Of a stretch of DNA of 64,000 nt, positions 26,428 to 36,285 are shown one piece after another. Every line of letters begins with the position of its first letter. Within the stretch, counting starts at the first letter, position 1. Position numbers and translations under genes: made by a program. Origin of the DNA: Flavobacterium lipolyticum (GTDB lineage: Bacteria > Bacteroidota > Bacteroidia > Flavobacteriales > Flavobacteriaceae). The stretch is taken from contig NZ_JAJJMN010000001.1 of assembly GCF_020905335.1 (NCBI RefSeq), positions 3,782,001 through 3,846,000 of the forward strand, given 5' to 3'. Below the pieces are notes generated by a model, which ran no database searches, was not told the origin of the DNA, and saw nothing but the letters and a program-made list of their open reading frames with translations.

Positions 26428-26952
26428 ATGAAAATTGTAGCCTTTGGAGGGAGTAACAGTCAGCATTCGATAAACAAACAGCTGGCGACTTATGCGGCAA
26501 GTTTATTCGACAATGGAACAGTTGAGGTTTTAGATCTTAATGATTTTGCCATGCCCTTGTTCAGTGTCGATTTAGAAAAAGAAATTGGTCAGCATGAGCT
26601 GGCAAAAACATTTTTGCAAAAGATTGAAAATGCAGATCTTTTGGTAATTTCTTTGGCAGAAAACAACGGGAATTACTCTGCAGCTTTCAAGAATTTGTTT
26701 GATTGGAGTTCGAGGATCATGAAAGAAATTTTTCAGCAAAAACCAATGCTTTTAATGGCTACTTCGCCGGGAGCAAGAGGAGGAGCTTCGGTTTTGGAAA
26801 TCGCCAATAACGCTTTGCCAAGATACGGAGCACAAATTAAAGCTACTTTTTCATTGCCGGCATTTAATGCGAATTTTGACTTGGAGGAAAATAAAATCTC
26901 AAATGAAGAGTTAAATAGAGAATTAAAAGACATTATTAAGTCCAGTTTCTAA
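26428..26952 (+). CDS. NAD(P)H-dependent FMN reductase
   Basis: A 174-residue flavodoxin-fold protein of the NADPH-dependent FMN reductase family (PF03358). The FMN phosphate loop is GGSNSQHSINKQLA (residues 8-21). The conserved segments SLAENNGNYSAAFKNLFDW and MATSPGARGGASVLE follow. Such enzymes reduce FMN, quinones, azo compounds or chromate in the cytosol; the true substrate is not evident. The gene is followed 3 nt later by the transglutaminase-like gene, so the two are likely cotranscribed, although no functional link is obvious. Confidence 0.9.
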   Translation: MKIVAFGGSNSQHSINKQLATYAASLFDNGTVEVLDLNDFAMPLFSVDLEKEIGQHELAKTFLQKIENADLLVISLAENNGNYSAAFKNLFDWSSRIMKEIFQQKPMLLMATSPGARGGASVLEIANNALPRYGAQIKATFSLPAFNANFDLEENKISNEELNRELKDIIKSSF

Positions 26953-26955
26953 TTT

Positions 26956-27933
26956 ATGATCCCAAAAAAGATTGTCCTTGCTGTTTTCTTCCTGAGTTTC
27001 ATCTTTCTGCCTCGTGTCAACGCGCAAAAGTACAATACGATTGATAATACGGTGTTAAAGTATCCTGCTAATTTTACTTCAGTAGAAAGTCTGGCAGAAA
27101 GAATACAAAAAGATTTTACTTCCGATTATGATAAAGCGAGGGCTATTTACAGCTGGATTGCTTTAAACATAAAATACGATTACAAAGCCTATCTGAATCC
27201 GCCAAAACCGCTTCGATTTACCTATATTAATGAAGCGGACAAACAAGCGAAAATTGCAGTTTTAAAGGAAAAAACATGGCAGAACACTTTCGAATCCCGA
27301 AAAGCGGTTTGTGAAGGTTTTACACTTTTGTATCAGGAATTGGCCTCTTTAACGGGGTTGAAATGTGAGGTGATCCGAGGAGATTCTAAACGAGCGTTGA
27401 GTGATATCGGACGTGAAAATTCGTTTTCCAATCATTCCTGGAATATGGTTCAGGTGGATGGAAAATGGATTTTGGTTGATGTAACCTGGGGGCAGGGATA
27501 TTATGACAGTGGCAAAAAAGCGGCTGTTAGTCATTTTTCACCCGTTTATTTTGACACTGATCCCAAATACTTTTTTGCTAAGCATTTTCCGGATTCCGGA
27601 ACTTATCTGGGGAAAAAATTAAACAAAGAGGATTTTCTGAACGGACCATTACTTTTTGATGCTGCAATAGAAGGAGATCATGAGATTTTGGCACCGGCTT
27701 CAGGAATTATTAAGGCTAATGAAGGAGACAAAATCCGGTTTAAAATAAAGAATATTGCAAAGACAGATCTTTTTTATTATTTGAAGAATGGAAAACCTGT
27801 CAGAATTGAAGACTCTAAAGCAGTAAATGGAGCTTTAGAATTTGAAGTCATTTATGATAAAAAAATAGGCTCGTATATTACTTTTTTTCTTGTTCGTGAC
27901 GGTATAATGTCATTTAAGATACTTTCAAAGTAA
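26956..27933 (+). CDS. Exported transglutaminase-like protein
   Basis: A 325-residue exported protein with signal peptide MIPKKIVLAVFFLSFIFLPRVNA. A transglutaminase-like core follows (about 60-200): YDKARAIYSWIALNIKYD, the catalytic Cys in RKAVCEGFTLLY, His in NHSWNMVQVDGKW and Asp in LVDVTWGQGYYD. The triad is complete. The C-terminal part (about 225-325) looks like a beta-sandwich. Bacterial members are usually periplasmic proteases or amidase-like hydrolases rather than cross-linkers. It is probably in an operon with the FMN reductase just upstream. Confidence 0.9.
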   Translation: MIPKKIVLAVFFLSFIFLPRVNAQKYNTIDNTVLKYPANFTSVESLAERIQKDFTSDYDKARAIYSWIALNIKYDYKAYLNPPKPLRFTYINEADKQAKIAVLKEKTWQNTFESRKAVCEGFTLLYQELASLTGLKCEVIRGDSKRALSDIGRENSFSNHSWNMVQVDGKWILVDVTWGQGYYDSGKKAAVSHFSPVYFDTDPKYFFAKHFPDSGTYLGKKLNKEDFLNGPLLFDAAIEGDHEILAPASGIIKANEGDKIRFKIKNIAKTDLFYYLKNGKPVRIEDSKAVNGALEFEVIYDKKIGSYITFFLVRDGIMSFKILSK

Positions 27934-28028
27934 AACGAAGCATGATCTTTGCTTAAAGAGCTTCCTTCTTTGGTTAAATTGGCGTATCTTAGCCATTACA
28001 GTTATAAAATTAATTTAACTGCCGGATT

Positions 28029-29204
28029 ATGGAAACAACTTATTTGAAATCAATTTTAGACAATGATTTCTATAAATTTACAATGCAGCATGCTGTAATC
28101 AAACTTTTTCCAAAGGCTCAGGTTCGTTACGGCTTTATCAACAGAGGAAATCATTTTTTTCCGCCTGGATTTGGAGATTTACTTCGAAAATCGGTAGATG
28201 CAATGGGGGACCTGCGGTTGACAAAAGAAGAAAAACAATATTTGTGGCATCATTGTTCTTATCTGGATCCCACTTATTTTGATTTTTTGCAAGGCTATAC
28301 CTTTGACCCGTCCGAGGTTCAGATTACTCAGACAGGTTCTGAGTTAAAAGTAACCGTTCAGGGCTATTGGTATCGCACTATTTTATGGGAAGTACCCCTG
28401 ATGGGCTTGATTTCTGAGCTGTTTTATAAGACTGGTCAATCCATTCGACTGGATGATGAAGCTTTGAAAAGGATAACCAAAGACAAGATTGACAATTACA
28501 ATAAAATAGGAGTTTCGATTTTAGAGTTTGGAACCCGACGACGTCATTCTTATGATGTACATGCCTTGGTGAATGAGACACTTCGAAAATTTGGTTCGAA
28601 TAGTTTTATAGGAACTAGTAATGTTCATTTTGCAATGACTAACAATATGCGGCCGTTGGGTACTCATGCCCACGAATGGTTTATGTTTCATGCAGCCCAA
28701 TACGGTTTTAAAATGGCTAATATGATGGGTTTGGGACATTGGACGCAGGTATACGATGGTGACCTCGGAATTGCTCTGACGGATACCTATACTACAGCGG
28801 TATTTTTTGAGCAATTTGATAAAAAGTACTCGAAACTTTTTGACGGAGTACGTCACGATAGCGGAGATCCTATTGAATTTGCAGAAAAAGTAATTTCGCA
28901 TTATGCCCAAATGGGAATTGATCCGAAATCGAAAGTGATCGTTTTTTCGGATTCGTTGAATTACGAGAAGGTGAAAAGAATTGCAGATTTTTGTAAAGAT
29001 AAAATCAAAATGTCATTTGGTGTCGGAACGAATTTTACCAACGATGCCGGTTTGCCTTCGATGAATATGGTGATAAAACTGACAGAAGTAAAGTTGAATA
29101 ATGACCAGTGGCAAGGTGTTGTAAAACTTTCTGACGAAAAAAATAAAAATACCGGAACGCCTGAAATGATTGCTTTGGCAAAAGAAGTGCTGGGAATCAA
29201 ATAG
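28029..29204 (+). CDS. pncB: Nicotinate phosphoribosyltransferase
   Basis: A 391-residue enzyme that makes nicotinate mononucleotide from nicotinate and PRPP with ATP, in NAD salvage. Diagnostic features are LDNDFYKFTMQHAVIKLFP at the N-terminus, EFGTRRRHSYD, GTSNVHFA, GTHAHEWFM and the phosphorylatable His in GVRHDSGDP, followed by FSDSLNYEKV and the C-terminal GVGTNFTND. The length is as for E. coli PncB. An upstream TTGG...TATCTTAG pattern near 27973-27994 may be a weak promoter. Its role is cytosolic and housekeeping. Confidence 0.97.
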   Translation: METTYLKSILDNDFYKFTMQHAVIKLFPKAQVRYGFINRGNHFFPPGFGDLLRKSVDAMGDLRLTKEEKQYLWHHCSYLDPTYFDFLQGYTFDPSEVQITQTGSELKVTVQGYWYRTILWEVPLMGLISELFYKTGQSIRLDDEALKRITKDKIDNYNKIGVSILEFGTRRRHSYDVHALVNETLRKFGSNSFIGTSNVHFAMTNNMRPLGTHAHEWFMFHAAQYGFKMANMMGLGHWTQVYDGDLGIALTDTYTTAVFFEQFDKKYSKLFDGVRHDSGDPIEFAEKVISHYAQMGIDPKSKVIVFSDSLNYEKVKRIADFCKDKIKMSFGVGTNFTNDAGLPSMNMVIKLTEVKLNNDQWQGVVKLSDEKNKNTGTPEMIALAKEVLGIK

Positions 29205-29365
29205 TATTTTTTACCAAAAAGCTGATTTTTTATATTTTTGGTTTGCGGATTATTTTAAAATCAATGTAAATAGGGTTTAAAGCTGTTATTATTCGTAACA
29301 AAAAAAAAATACGCTTTCATTTTTTGACTATAAATGGTACATTAGCCAAAAATCCAATTCACTTT

Positions 29366-31237
29366 ATGCTAGAGCAAAATCAATATACCGAAGATAACAT
29401 TCGATCACTCGATTGGAAAGAACATATCCGTATGCGTCCCGGAATGTATATCGGGAAATTGGGAGACGGATCTTCGCCTGATGATGGTATTTATATTCTT
29501 CTAAAAGAGGTACTGGACAACTGTATTGATGAGTTTGTAATGGGCTCAGGGAAAACTATTGAAGTGACTATCAGAGATAAAACGGTTTCGGTTCGTGATT
29601 ACGGACGTGGAATTCCGTTAGGGAAAGTGGTGGATGTCGTTTCAAAAATGAATACGGGAGGAAAGTACGATTCAAAAGCTTTCCAGAAATCGGTTGGTTT
29701 GAATGGTGTCGGAACAAAAGCGGTAAATGCATTGTCGAACTATTTTCGTGTAGAATCGGTTCGTGACGATAAACAAAAAGGGGCTGAGTTTTCTGCGGGA
29801 AATCTGGTTCTTGAAGAAGATATAATTGAAACAACGAAGCGAAAAGGAACAAAAGTTACTTTTACGCCGGATGAATCGATTTTTAAAAATTATAAATTCC
29901 GTTTAGAATATGTAATCAAAATGGTCAAGAACTATTGTTATCTGAACAATGGTTTGACAATTATTTTCAATGGAGAAAAATATTATTCAGAGAACGGACT
30001 TCGTGATTTATTAGAAGAAACCATCAACGAAGAAGATTTAGAATACCCTATTATCCATTTAAAAGATCATGATATCGAAATTGCTTTAACGCACAGTAAA
30101 ACGCAATACAGCGAGGAATATCATTCTTTTGTTAACGGACAAAACACCACACAGGGAGGAACGCACTTAGCGGCCTATAGAGAAGCCATTGTTAAAACCA
30201 TTCGTGAATTTTACAATAAAAACTTTGAAGCTTCTGATGTTCGTAAGTCGATAGTGAGTGCGATTAGTATTAAAGTGATGGAACCGGTTTTTGAGTCTCA
30301 GACCAAAACCAAATTAGGTTCTACTGATATGGGTTCTGATGACGGAACACCTCCGGTTTCGGTTCGTACTTTTGTAAATGATTTTATCAAAAACAAATTA
30401 GACAGCTATCTACATAAAAATCCGCCAACGGCCGAAGCTTTATTGCGCAAAATTCTACAAGCGGAGAGAGAGCGTAAAGAATTATCAGGAATTCGTAAAC
30501 TAGCTACAGATCGTGCTAAAAAGGCGAATCTTCACAATAAAAAATTAAGAGATTGCCGTGCGCATCTTCCCGATACAAAGAATCCAAGAAATCTGGAAAG
30601 TACCCTTTTCATTACAGAGGGAGATTCGGCTTCCGGATCGATCACCAAATCGCGTGATGTGAATACACAGGCAGTTTTCAGTTTGCGCGGTAAGCCTTTG
30701 AATTCCTATGGAATGAGCAAGAAAATTGTGTACGAAAATGAGGAATTTAACTTATTGCAGGCAGCCCTGGATATTGAAGACGGACTGGAGAAATTGCGTT
30801 ACAACAATATCGTGATCGCAACCGATGCCGATGTCGACGGTATGCACATTCGTTTGCTGTTGATTACTTTTTTCCTTCAGTTTTTTCCGGAGTTAATCAA
30901 AGAAGGACATTTATATATTTTGCAGACACCGCTTTTCAGGGTTCGTAACAAAAAAGAAACGATCTATTGTTATTCTGAAGAAGAACGAAAAGATGCAATC
31001 GAAAAGCTTAAACCCAAACCGGAAATCACCCGATTTAAAGGTTTAGGAGAGATTTCTCCGGATGAGTTTAAAAATTTCATCGGAGACACCATTCGTCTTG
31101 ACCCAATTATGATGGATAAAAATACCTCAATCGAGCAATTATTATCTTTTTACATGGGTAAAAATACTCCGGACAGGCAAGAGTTTATTATCAAGAATTT
31201 GAAAGTGGAATTAGATGCAGTTGAAGAAGAAGTTTAA
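29366..31237 (+). CDS. parE: DNA topoisomerase IV subunit B
   Basis: The ATPase subunit of a type IIA topoisomerase (623 residues from ATG 29366; a longer TTG-initiated frame is less likely). The GHKL ATPase domain has [11 protein letters not shown] and DYGRGIP (residues ~60-95) and [14 protein letters not shown]. The Toprim domain has EGDSASG and [10 protein letters not shown]. The C-terminus has [17 protein letters not shown]. The short ParE-type length and the downstream parC-like gene support topoisomerase IV, which unlinks daughter chromosomes, rather than gyrase. Two unrelated genes lie between it and parC. Confidence 0.92.
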   Translation: MLEQNQYTEDNIRSLDWKEHIRMRPGMYIGKLGDGSSPDDGIYILLKEVLDNCIDEFVMGSGKTIEVTIRDKTVSVRDYGRGIPLGKVVDVVSKMNTGGKYDSKAFQKSVGLNGVGTKAVNALSNYFRVESVRDDKQKGAEFSAGNLVLEEDIIETTKRKGTKVTFTPDESIFKNYKFRLEYVIKMVKNYCYLNNGLTIIFNGEKYYSENGLRDLLEETINEEDLEYPIIHLKDHDIEIALTHSKTQYSEEYHSFVNGQNTTQGGTHLAAYREAIVKTIREFYNKNFEASDVRKSIVSAISIKVMEPVFESQTKTKLGSTDMGSDDGTPPVSVRTFVNDFIKNKLDSYLHKNPPTAEALLRKILQAERERKELSGIRKLATDRAKKANLHNKKLRDCRAHLPDTKNPRNLESTLFITEGDSASGSITKSRDVNTQAVFSLRGKPLNSYGMSKKIVYENEEFNLLQAALDIEDGLEKLRYNNIVIATDADVDGMHIRLLLITFFLQFFPELIKEGHLYILQTPLFRVRNKKETIYCYSEEERKDAIEKLKPKPEITRFKGLGEISPDEFKNFIGDTIRLDPIMMDKNTSIEQLLSFYMGKNTPDRQEFIIKNLKVELDAVEEEV

Positions 31238-31257
31238 GATTTAAATAAAAGATACTA

Positions 31258-32361
31258 TTGTCAGACGGTCTTCAAAATAAAATCATTTTTCAGCAAGTTG
31301 CCGAGTTATTGCAAAATGCGCGACAACAGGTTTTGCGTACCGTAAATTCTACCATGACCATTACCTATTTTGAAATTGGAAGAATAATTGTTGAAGAAGA
31401 GCAGAATGGAAAAGACAGGGCCGAGTACGGAAAACAGCTTTTAAAAGGCCTTTCTCAACAATTGACAGAGGAATTTGGTAAGGGATTTTCTGTTGAAAGT
31501 TTGGATCGTATGCGGAAATTTTATCAAATTTATTCAATTTCGTCATCACCGATGACGAAATTGCAAAATAGAATTTCCCAGTCACTGACTGGGGAATTGA
31601 AAACAAAGAAATCACAGTCAGTTGCTGAGGAATTTCAATCTCAAAAAGCGCAGTCATTGGCTTCGTTTTTCAAATTAACTTGGACTCACTATATTTTCTT
31701 AATGCGAATTGAAGATGAACAAGAGCGACGTTTTTATGAAATTGAATCTGAAAAATACAATTGGAGTGTTCGTGAATTAAAACGGCAATATGATACAGCA
31801 CTTTATACGAGATTAGCTTTAAGCCGTGATAAAGAAGGAATATTAGAACTTTCAGAACAAGGTCAGATTATTGAAAAACCGAAAGATATTATTAAAGATC
31901 CTTATATATTGGAGTTTTTGGGATTGCCCGAATTAAATCAGTATTCTGAATCACAACTGGAAGAAGAAATTATCAATAAATTAGAGCATTTTTTACTGGA
32001 ATTGGGACATGGTTTTACTTTTGTTGCCAGACAAAACAGAATCACTTTTGACGATAAACATTTCAGAATTGATTTGGTTTTTTATAATCGAATATTAAGA
32101 TGTTTTGTCCTTATAGATTTAAAAATAGGAGAGCTTAAACATCAGGATTTAGGACAAATGCAAATGTATGTTAATTACTATGACAGAGAAATGCGTTTGG
32201 AAGACGAGAACAAAACTATTGGAATTGTACTTTGCCAGAATAAAAGCGAAGCTGTAGTAAAATATACCTTGCCCGAGAACAATGAGCAAATTTTTGCCAG
32301 TAAATACAAAACAGTATTACCAAGTGTAGAGGTTTTAAAGGAACTTCTTGAAAGTAAATAA
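31258..32361 (+). CDS. DUF1016 / PDDEXK nuclease (YhcG family)
   Basis: A 367-residue YhcG-family protein beginning at TTG 31258; no ATG is available in frame before residue 33 and an in-frame stop lies at 31246. The N-terminal DUF1016 domain (LLQNARQQVLRTVNSTMTITYFEIGRIIVEE) is helical. The C-terminal PDDEXK-type nuclease domain has FRIDLVFYNRILRCFVLIDLKIGELK with the expected Asp and Asp-x-Lys residues. Between them (about residues 93-140) lies a repetitive insert with SQSLTGEL, SQSVAEEF and AQSLASFF, encoded by palindromic DNA. YhcG proteins are suspected in DNA processing or defence. It begins 20 nt after parE, an unusual position. Confidence 0.9.
   Translation: MSDGLQNKIIFQQVAELLQNARQQVLRTVNSTMTITYFEIGRIIVEEEQNGKDRAEYGKQLLKGLSQQLTEEFGKGFSVESLDRMRKFYQIYSISSSPMTKLQNRISQSLTGELKTKKSQSVAEEFQSQKAQSLASFFKLTWTHYIFLMRIEDEQERRFYEIESEKYNWSVRELKRQYDTALYTRLALSRDKEGILELSEQGQIIEKPKDIIKDPYILEFLGLPELNQYSESQLEEEIINKLEHFLLELGHGFTFVARQNRITFDDKHFRIDLVFYNRILRCFVLIDLKIGELKHQDLGQMQMYVNYYDREMRLEDENKTIGIVLCQNKSEAVVKYTLPENNEQIFASKYKTVLPSVEVLKELLESK
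31535..31563. repeat. Perfect palindrome inside the yhcG-like gene
   Basis: Arms of 13 nt (CAATTTCGTCATC / GATGACGAAATTG) flank a 3-nt loop. A second shorter one with one bulge, TTCCCAGTC / GACTGGGGAA, follows at about 31576-31597. Both lie in the variable linker of the protein. Confidence 0.9.
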
Positions 32362-32370
32362 ATTTGACAA

Positions 32371-32982
32371 ATGAGGAAAGTATTTTTATTGATAGTTGTT
32401 TTCGTTTTAGTTTCGTGTCAGAATAAAAAAGCAAAGGTTTTGCAAGAAAACGAAGGAATTACAATGGTTAAATCAGAAAGTAAAATAATTAAGAAAAGAG
32501 ATTTTCCGATAAAGAACTTTTCAAAAATTGAGTTAGTTTCTTATTATAACAGAATTTATTGGGATACATTAAACTATAAAGGCAAATTTCCTTCCTCAAA
32601 AGTATTAGTTGACAATTACAGATTAACTTTTGACAGTACGATGATAGAGGAAAGAGTGATTTTGAATAAAAGTCAGGAGACGGAACTTTTAAATTTAATG
32701 GTTTGTGATACCTGTGTTCCCCAAGAGGTTTCGGCAGCTTGTTATAATCCAAGGCATATGATTTTATTCAGAGATAATAAAAATAGAATTATTGGTTATA
32801 ATGAGTTTTGTCTAAGTTGTGTTGGAGGCAGAACATCACCTAGCCTGGATAATTTTCAAAAATACTGTTATTCAGATATGGAAATATTGTTTAGGAAGTT
32901 TGGAATTAAACTTTTTGTAGACTATGATGATGAAAAGAAAGAATACAAGATTTTAGAAAAAAAAGGATATTTAAAATATTGA
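32371..32982 (+). CDS. Lipoprotein of unknown function
   Basis: A 203-residue predicted lipoprotein with signal peptide MRKVFLLIVVFVLVSC and the lipid-attachment Cys at residue 16. The mature part is Lys- and Tyr-rich with several Cys (CDTCVPQEVSAACYNPRHM and CLSCVGGRTSPSLDNFQKYC) that could form disulfides or bind metal. I do not recognise a family. It lies 9 nt after the yhcG-like gene and 37 nt before parC, so it may be cotranscribed with the topoisomerase genes, but nothing suggests a shared role. Confidence 0.75.
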   Translation: MRKVFLLIVVFVLVSCQNKKAKVLQENEGITMVKSESKIIKKRDFPIKNFSKIELVSYYNRIYWDTLNYKGKFPSSKVLVDNYRLTFDSTMIEERVILNKSQETELLNLMVCDTCVPQEVSAACYNPRHMILFRDNKNRIIGYNEFCLSCVGGRTSPSLDNFQKYCYSDMEILFRKFGIKLFVDYDDEKKEYKILEKKGYLKY

Positions 32983-33019
32983 TATTAAATAGAAGTACTG
33001 AAATAAATTCAGCATAAAA

Positions 33020-35737
33020 ATGAAAGACGAAGAAGACGATAACATCATTCCGGGCGACGACGAGAATAATTCAGAAGAAAACCTGGATAACATTCAGGAA
33101 GGAGATGACGATGAAATTATCGATGTAGATGCCAAACATTTTGAAGGAGCGCATTTTTACGAAAATCAGGAACAGGAAGGTGAAGACGTAATTACGAAAG
33201 TTACCGGAATGTACAAGGACTGGTTTTTGGACTATGCTTCGTACGTAATTCTGGAACGTGCAGTTCCTGCTATCGAGGACGGATTTAAACCCGTTCAGCG
33301 TCGTATTATGCACTCTTTAAAAGAGCTGGATGATGGTCGTTATAACAAAGTAGCCAATGTTGTTGGTCACACCATGCAGTATCACCCGCACGGGGATGCA
33401 AGTATTGGTGATGCTATGGTGCAAATTGGACAGAAAGATTTATTGATCGATTGTCAAGGAAACTGGGGTAATATTTTAACAGGTGACGGAGCAGCAGCTT
33501 CGCGTTATATTGAAGCACGTTTGTCTAAATTTGCTTTAGAGGTTTTGTATTCTCCAAAAATTACCGATTGGGGTGTTTCCTATGATGGTCGTCGTGCAGA
33601 ACCGAATAATCTTCCGGTAAAATTTCCGTTGCTTTTGGCACAGGGAGCAGAAGGGATTGCAGTAGGACTTTCGACAAAAGTTTTGCCTCACAATTTCAAC
33701 GAATTAATTGATGCTTCGATTAAAATTTTAAAAGGAAGAGCTTTTACGCTGTATCCTGATTTTATGACGCAGGGTATTGCTGACGTGTCTAATTATAACG
33801 ACGGACTTCGTGGCGGACGTGTGCGTGTGCGTGCTAAAATTGCTCAGCTGGACAAAAATACACTGGTGATTACGCAAATTCCGTTTTCGACCAATACCTC
33901 GAGTTTAATTGACAGTATTTTGAAAGCCAATGAAAAAGGTAAAATCAAAATCAAGAAAATTGAAGACAATACCGCGGCCGATGTAGAGATTTTAATTCAT
34001 CTTTTCCCGGGAGTTTCTCCGGATAAAACCATAGACGCGCTGTTTGCTTTTACAGCTTGTGAAACTTCTGTGGCACCTTTAGGCTGTGTGATTGAAGACA
34101 ATAAGCCTTTGTTTATCGGAGTTTCTGAGATGTTGAAAATATCGACGCACAGAACAGTTGATTTACTTCGTCAGGAGCTGGAAATTCAGTTAGAGGAATT
34201 AAAAAATAAATGGCATTTCTCGACTTTAGAAAAAATCTTCATTCGTGAAGAAATGTACATTGACTTCAAATTGTATTCGGATAGAGAATCACTTTATAAA
34301 TATTTATACGACCGTTTTGAGCCGTTCAAAAAATCATTCGTCAGAGAAATCAACGATGAAGATTTACAGCGATTGACTCAGATACCGATGATTCGTATTA
34401 CCCGTTTTGACTCTGATAAGGCCGATGATTTTATCGCGAAGTTAGAAGATGAAATGAAGGAGGTAGAGTACAATCTGGAAAATTTAACGGATTTTGCTAT
34501 TGCCTACTTCACTAAATTAAAAGAGAAATACGGAAAAGGGCGCGAGCGTCAGACTGAACTTCGTGTTTTTGATAATGTCGAAGCTACAAAAGTTGTTTTG
34601 CGTAACACAAAACTTTTTGTAAATAGAGAAGAAGGTTTCGTAGGAACCAGTTTAAAGAAAGACGAATACGTAGCCGATTGTTCGGATATCGATGATGTTA
34701 TTGTGTTCCTGCGTGATGGTACAATGATGATTTCAAAAGTTGATGCTAAAACATTTATAGGAAAAGATATTATACACGTCGCTGTTTTTGATAAGAGCGA
34801 TAAGCGTACGATTTACAACATGATGTATCGTGATGGTAAATCCGGACCTTCGTATATAAAACGTTTTAATGTTACCGGAGTTACACGTGATAAAGCGTAT
34901 GATCTGACTAACGGGACAAATGGTTCGCAGGTGGTTTATTTTTCGCATAATCCGAATGGAGAAGCAGAGGTGGTTACTATTTTACTGCGTCAAATAGGAA
35001 CCATTAAAAAACTGAAATTCGATATTGATTTTGCTAAACTGGCCATCAAAGGCCGTGGATCAAAAGGAAATTTGGTTACCAAATATCCAATCAAGAAAAT
35101 AGAATTAAAAGAAAAAGGAATTTCGACTTTACTGCCAAGAAAAGTCTGGTTTGATGATACCGTTAAACGTTTAAATGTTGATGCCAGAGGAGAATTGCTG
35201 GGAGAGTTTAAACCAAGCGATAAAATTCTGATCATAAGTCAGGCCGGTAAGTTGAAGGTAATTATTCCGGAATTATCGACTCATTTTGAGGAAGATATGA
35301 TTGTTTTGGAAAAATGGAAACCTAAAAAACCAATTTCGGCGATTTATTACGATGGAGAAAAAGAACGTTATTTCTTAAAACGTTTCCTTGTGGAAAATGA
35401 AGGTAAAGAAGAAAGTTTTATTACAGATCACCCGAACTCGCAATTAGAAATTGTATCAACAGATTACCGTCCGTTAGCCCAGTTGGTTTTTGCAAAAGTA
35501 AAAGGAGTTCAGAAAGAAGATTTACATATTGATGTTGAAGATTTTATTGCTGTAAAAGGTTTTAAAGCACTCGGAAATCAACTGACGAGTGATAAGCTAA
35601 AACAAGTAAATCTGTTAGAACCGCTGCCTTATGAAGAACCGGTTGAAGAAGTTCCGGAGCGGGTAATCGCAGACGATGATGACGCCGTTGAAACAGAATT
35701 AGATGATGATGGTCAGATAGGTCTGGTTCTTGAATAA
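33020..35737 (+). CDS. parC: DNA topoisomerase IV subunit A
   Basis: The DNA-cleaving subunit of a type IIA topoisomerase, 905 residues. The winged-helix region has VQRRIMHSLKELDDGRYNKVANVVGHTMQYHPHGD. The catalytic Tyr is Y163 in AASRYIEARLS. A coiled-coil region (about 440-520) and a C-terminal beta-pinwheel-like domain follow. Both ends carry acidic extensions (MKDEEDDNIIPGDDENNSEE and the DDDDAVETELDDDGQ tail). Partner of the ParE encoded upstream. A 15-bp-stem terminator lies directly after the stop codon. Gyrase A is the main alternative, but gene pairing favours ParC. Confidence 0.93.
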   Translation: MKDEEDDNIIPGDDENNSEENLDNIQEGDDDEIIDVDAKHFEGAHFYENQEQEGEDVITKVTGMYKDWFLDYASYVILERAVPAIEDGFKPVQRRIMHSLKELDDGRYNKVANVVGHTMQYHPHGDASIGDAMVQIGQKDLLIDCQGNWGNILTGDGAAASRYIEARLSKFALEVLYSPKITDWGVSYDGRRAEPNNLPVKFPLLLAQGAEGIAVGLSTKVLPHNFNELIDASIKILKGRAFTLYPDFMTQGIADVSNYNDGLRGGRVRVRAKIAQLDKNTLVITQIPFSTNTSSLIDSILKANEKGKIKIKKIEDNTAADVEILIHLFPGVSPDKTIDALFAFTACETSVAPLGCVIEDNKPLFIGVSEMLKISTHRTVDLLRQELEIQLEELKNKWHFSTLEKIFIREEMYIDFKLYSDRESLYKYLYDRFEPFKKSFVREINDEDLQRLTQIPMIRITRFDSDKADDFIAKLEDEMKEVEYNLENLTDFAIAYFTKLKEKYGKGRERQTELRVFDNVEATKVVLRNTKLFVNREEGFVGTSLKKDEYVADCSDIDDVIVFLRDGTMMISKVDAKTFIGKDIIHVAVFDKSDKRTIYNMMYRDGKSGPSYIKRFNVTGVTRDKAYDLTNGTNGSQVVYFSHNPNGEAEVVTILLRQIGTIKKLKFDIDFAKLAIKGRGSKGNLVTKYPIKKIELKEKGISTLLPRKVWFDDTVKRLNVDARGELLGEFKPSDKILIISQAGKLKVIIPELSTHFEEDMIVLEKWKPKKPISAIYYDGEKERYFLKRFLVENEGKEESFITDHPNSQLEIVSTDYRPLAQLVFAKVKGVQKEDLHIDVEDFIAVKGFKALGNQLTSDKLKQVNLLEPLPYEEPVEEVPERVIADDDDAVETELDDDGQIGLVLE

Positions 35738-35745
35738 TAGAAAGT

Positions 35746-35789
35746 AAGAAAGAGGAAGTTTCAAAATTTTGGAACTTCCTCTTTCTTTT
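35746..35789 (+). terminator. Terminator after parC
   Basis: Perfect 15-bp arms AAGAAAGAGGAAGTT (35746-35760) and AACTTCCTCTTTCTT (35773-35787) with a 12-nt loop and a T-rich 3' side. Confidence 0.85.
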
Positions 35790-35882
35790 GTGACAAAAGA
35801 CTGTAGTTTTCTAACTAATTCTCTTACCGTAAACATTTTGTTAAGAAGCGAACTTTTGGAACGAAATTGACAAAAAAAAACA

Positions 35883-36269
35883 TAGCTCTGAAAGAGCTGC
35901 AGCAATAGCCATGGTGCGTAGCACTATGAATGATGATGACAATTATGGGTTACGCCCTGAAAGGGCAAAAGCCTGATCGCAATGAAAAGCAACAGGCATA
36001 TTTTGTGTGAGATTTTATAAGAATGGGAGTGTTTTTTTTATAGGATTTTGTAAGGAGTAAAAAATGCTTTTGCCCTTTCAGGGCAATATACATTATTAAT
36101 TTAGTTCATAGCGCTCTCGGGCTTTCAGCCCTTTTTGACCCAACTTTCGAAACGAAATTGATGTAAACTGGCAGCTCTGAAAGAGCTTCAGCAATAGTAT
36201 AGTGCAAAGCACTATGAATAATAAAAAGGTGTTATTGTTTTAGCCCTGTAAGGGCGAAAGCTAAACGCC
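35883..36269. repeat. Three copies of the GCTCTGAAAGAGC / GCCCTGAAAGGGC element
   Basis: Copies at about 35883-35975 (forward), 36065-36136 (inverted) and 36172-36269 (forward) each combine small palindromes: GCTCTGAAAGAGC, a TAGTGC..GCACTATG hairpin and GCCCTGAAAGGGC. They fill the gene-free stretch 35790-36285 between parC and the convergent terC gene. Two further copies lie at 44897-45155. Confidence 0.85.
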
Positions 36270-36285
36270 AAAGAGAGAAACTCAT

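Noticed and set aside
29324..29365. Upstream TTG start extending parE by 14 residues
   Set aside because: The ATG at 29366 gives the family start ([17 protein letters not shown]); the extension has no similarity.
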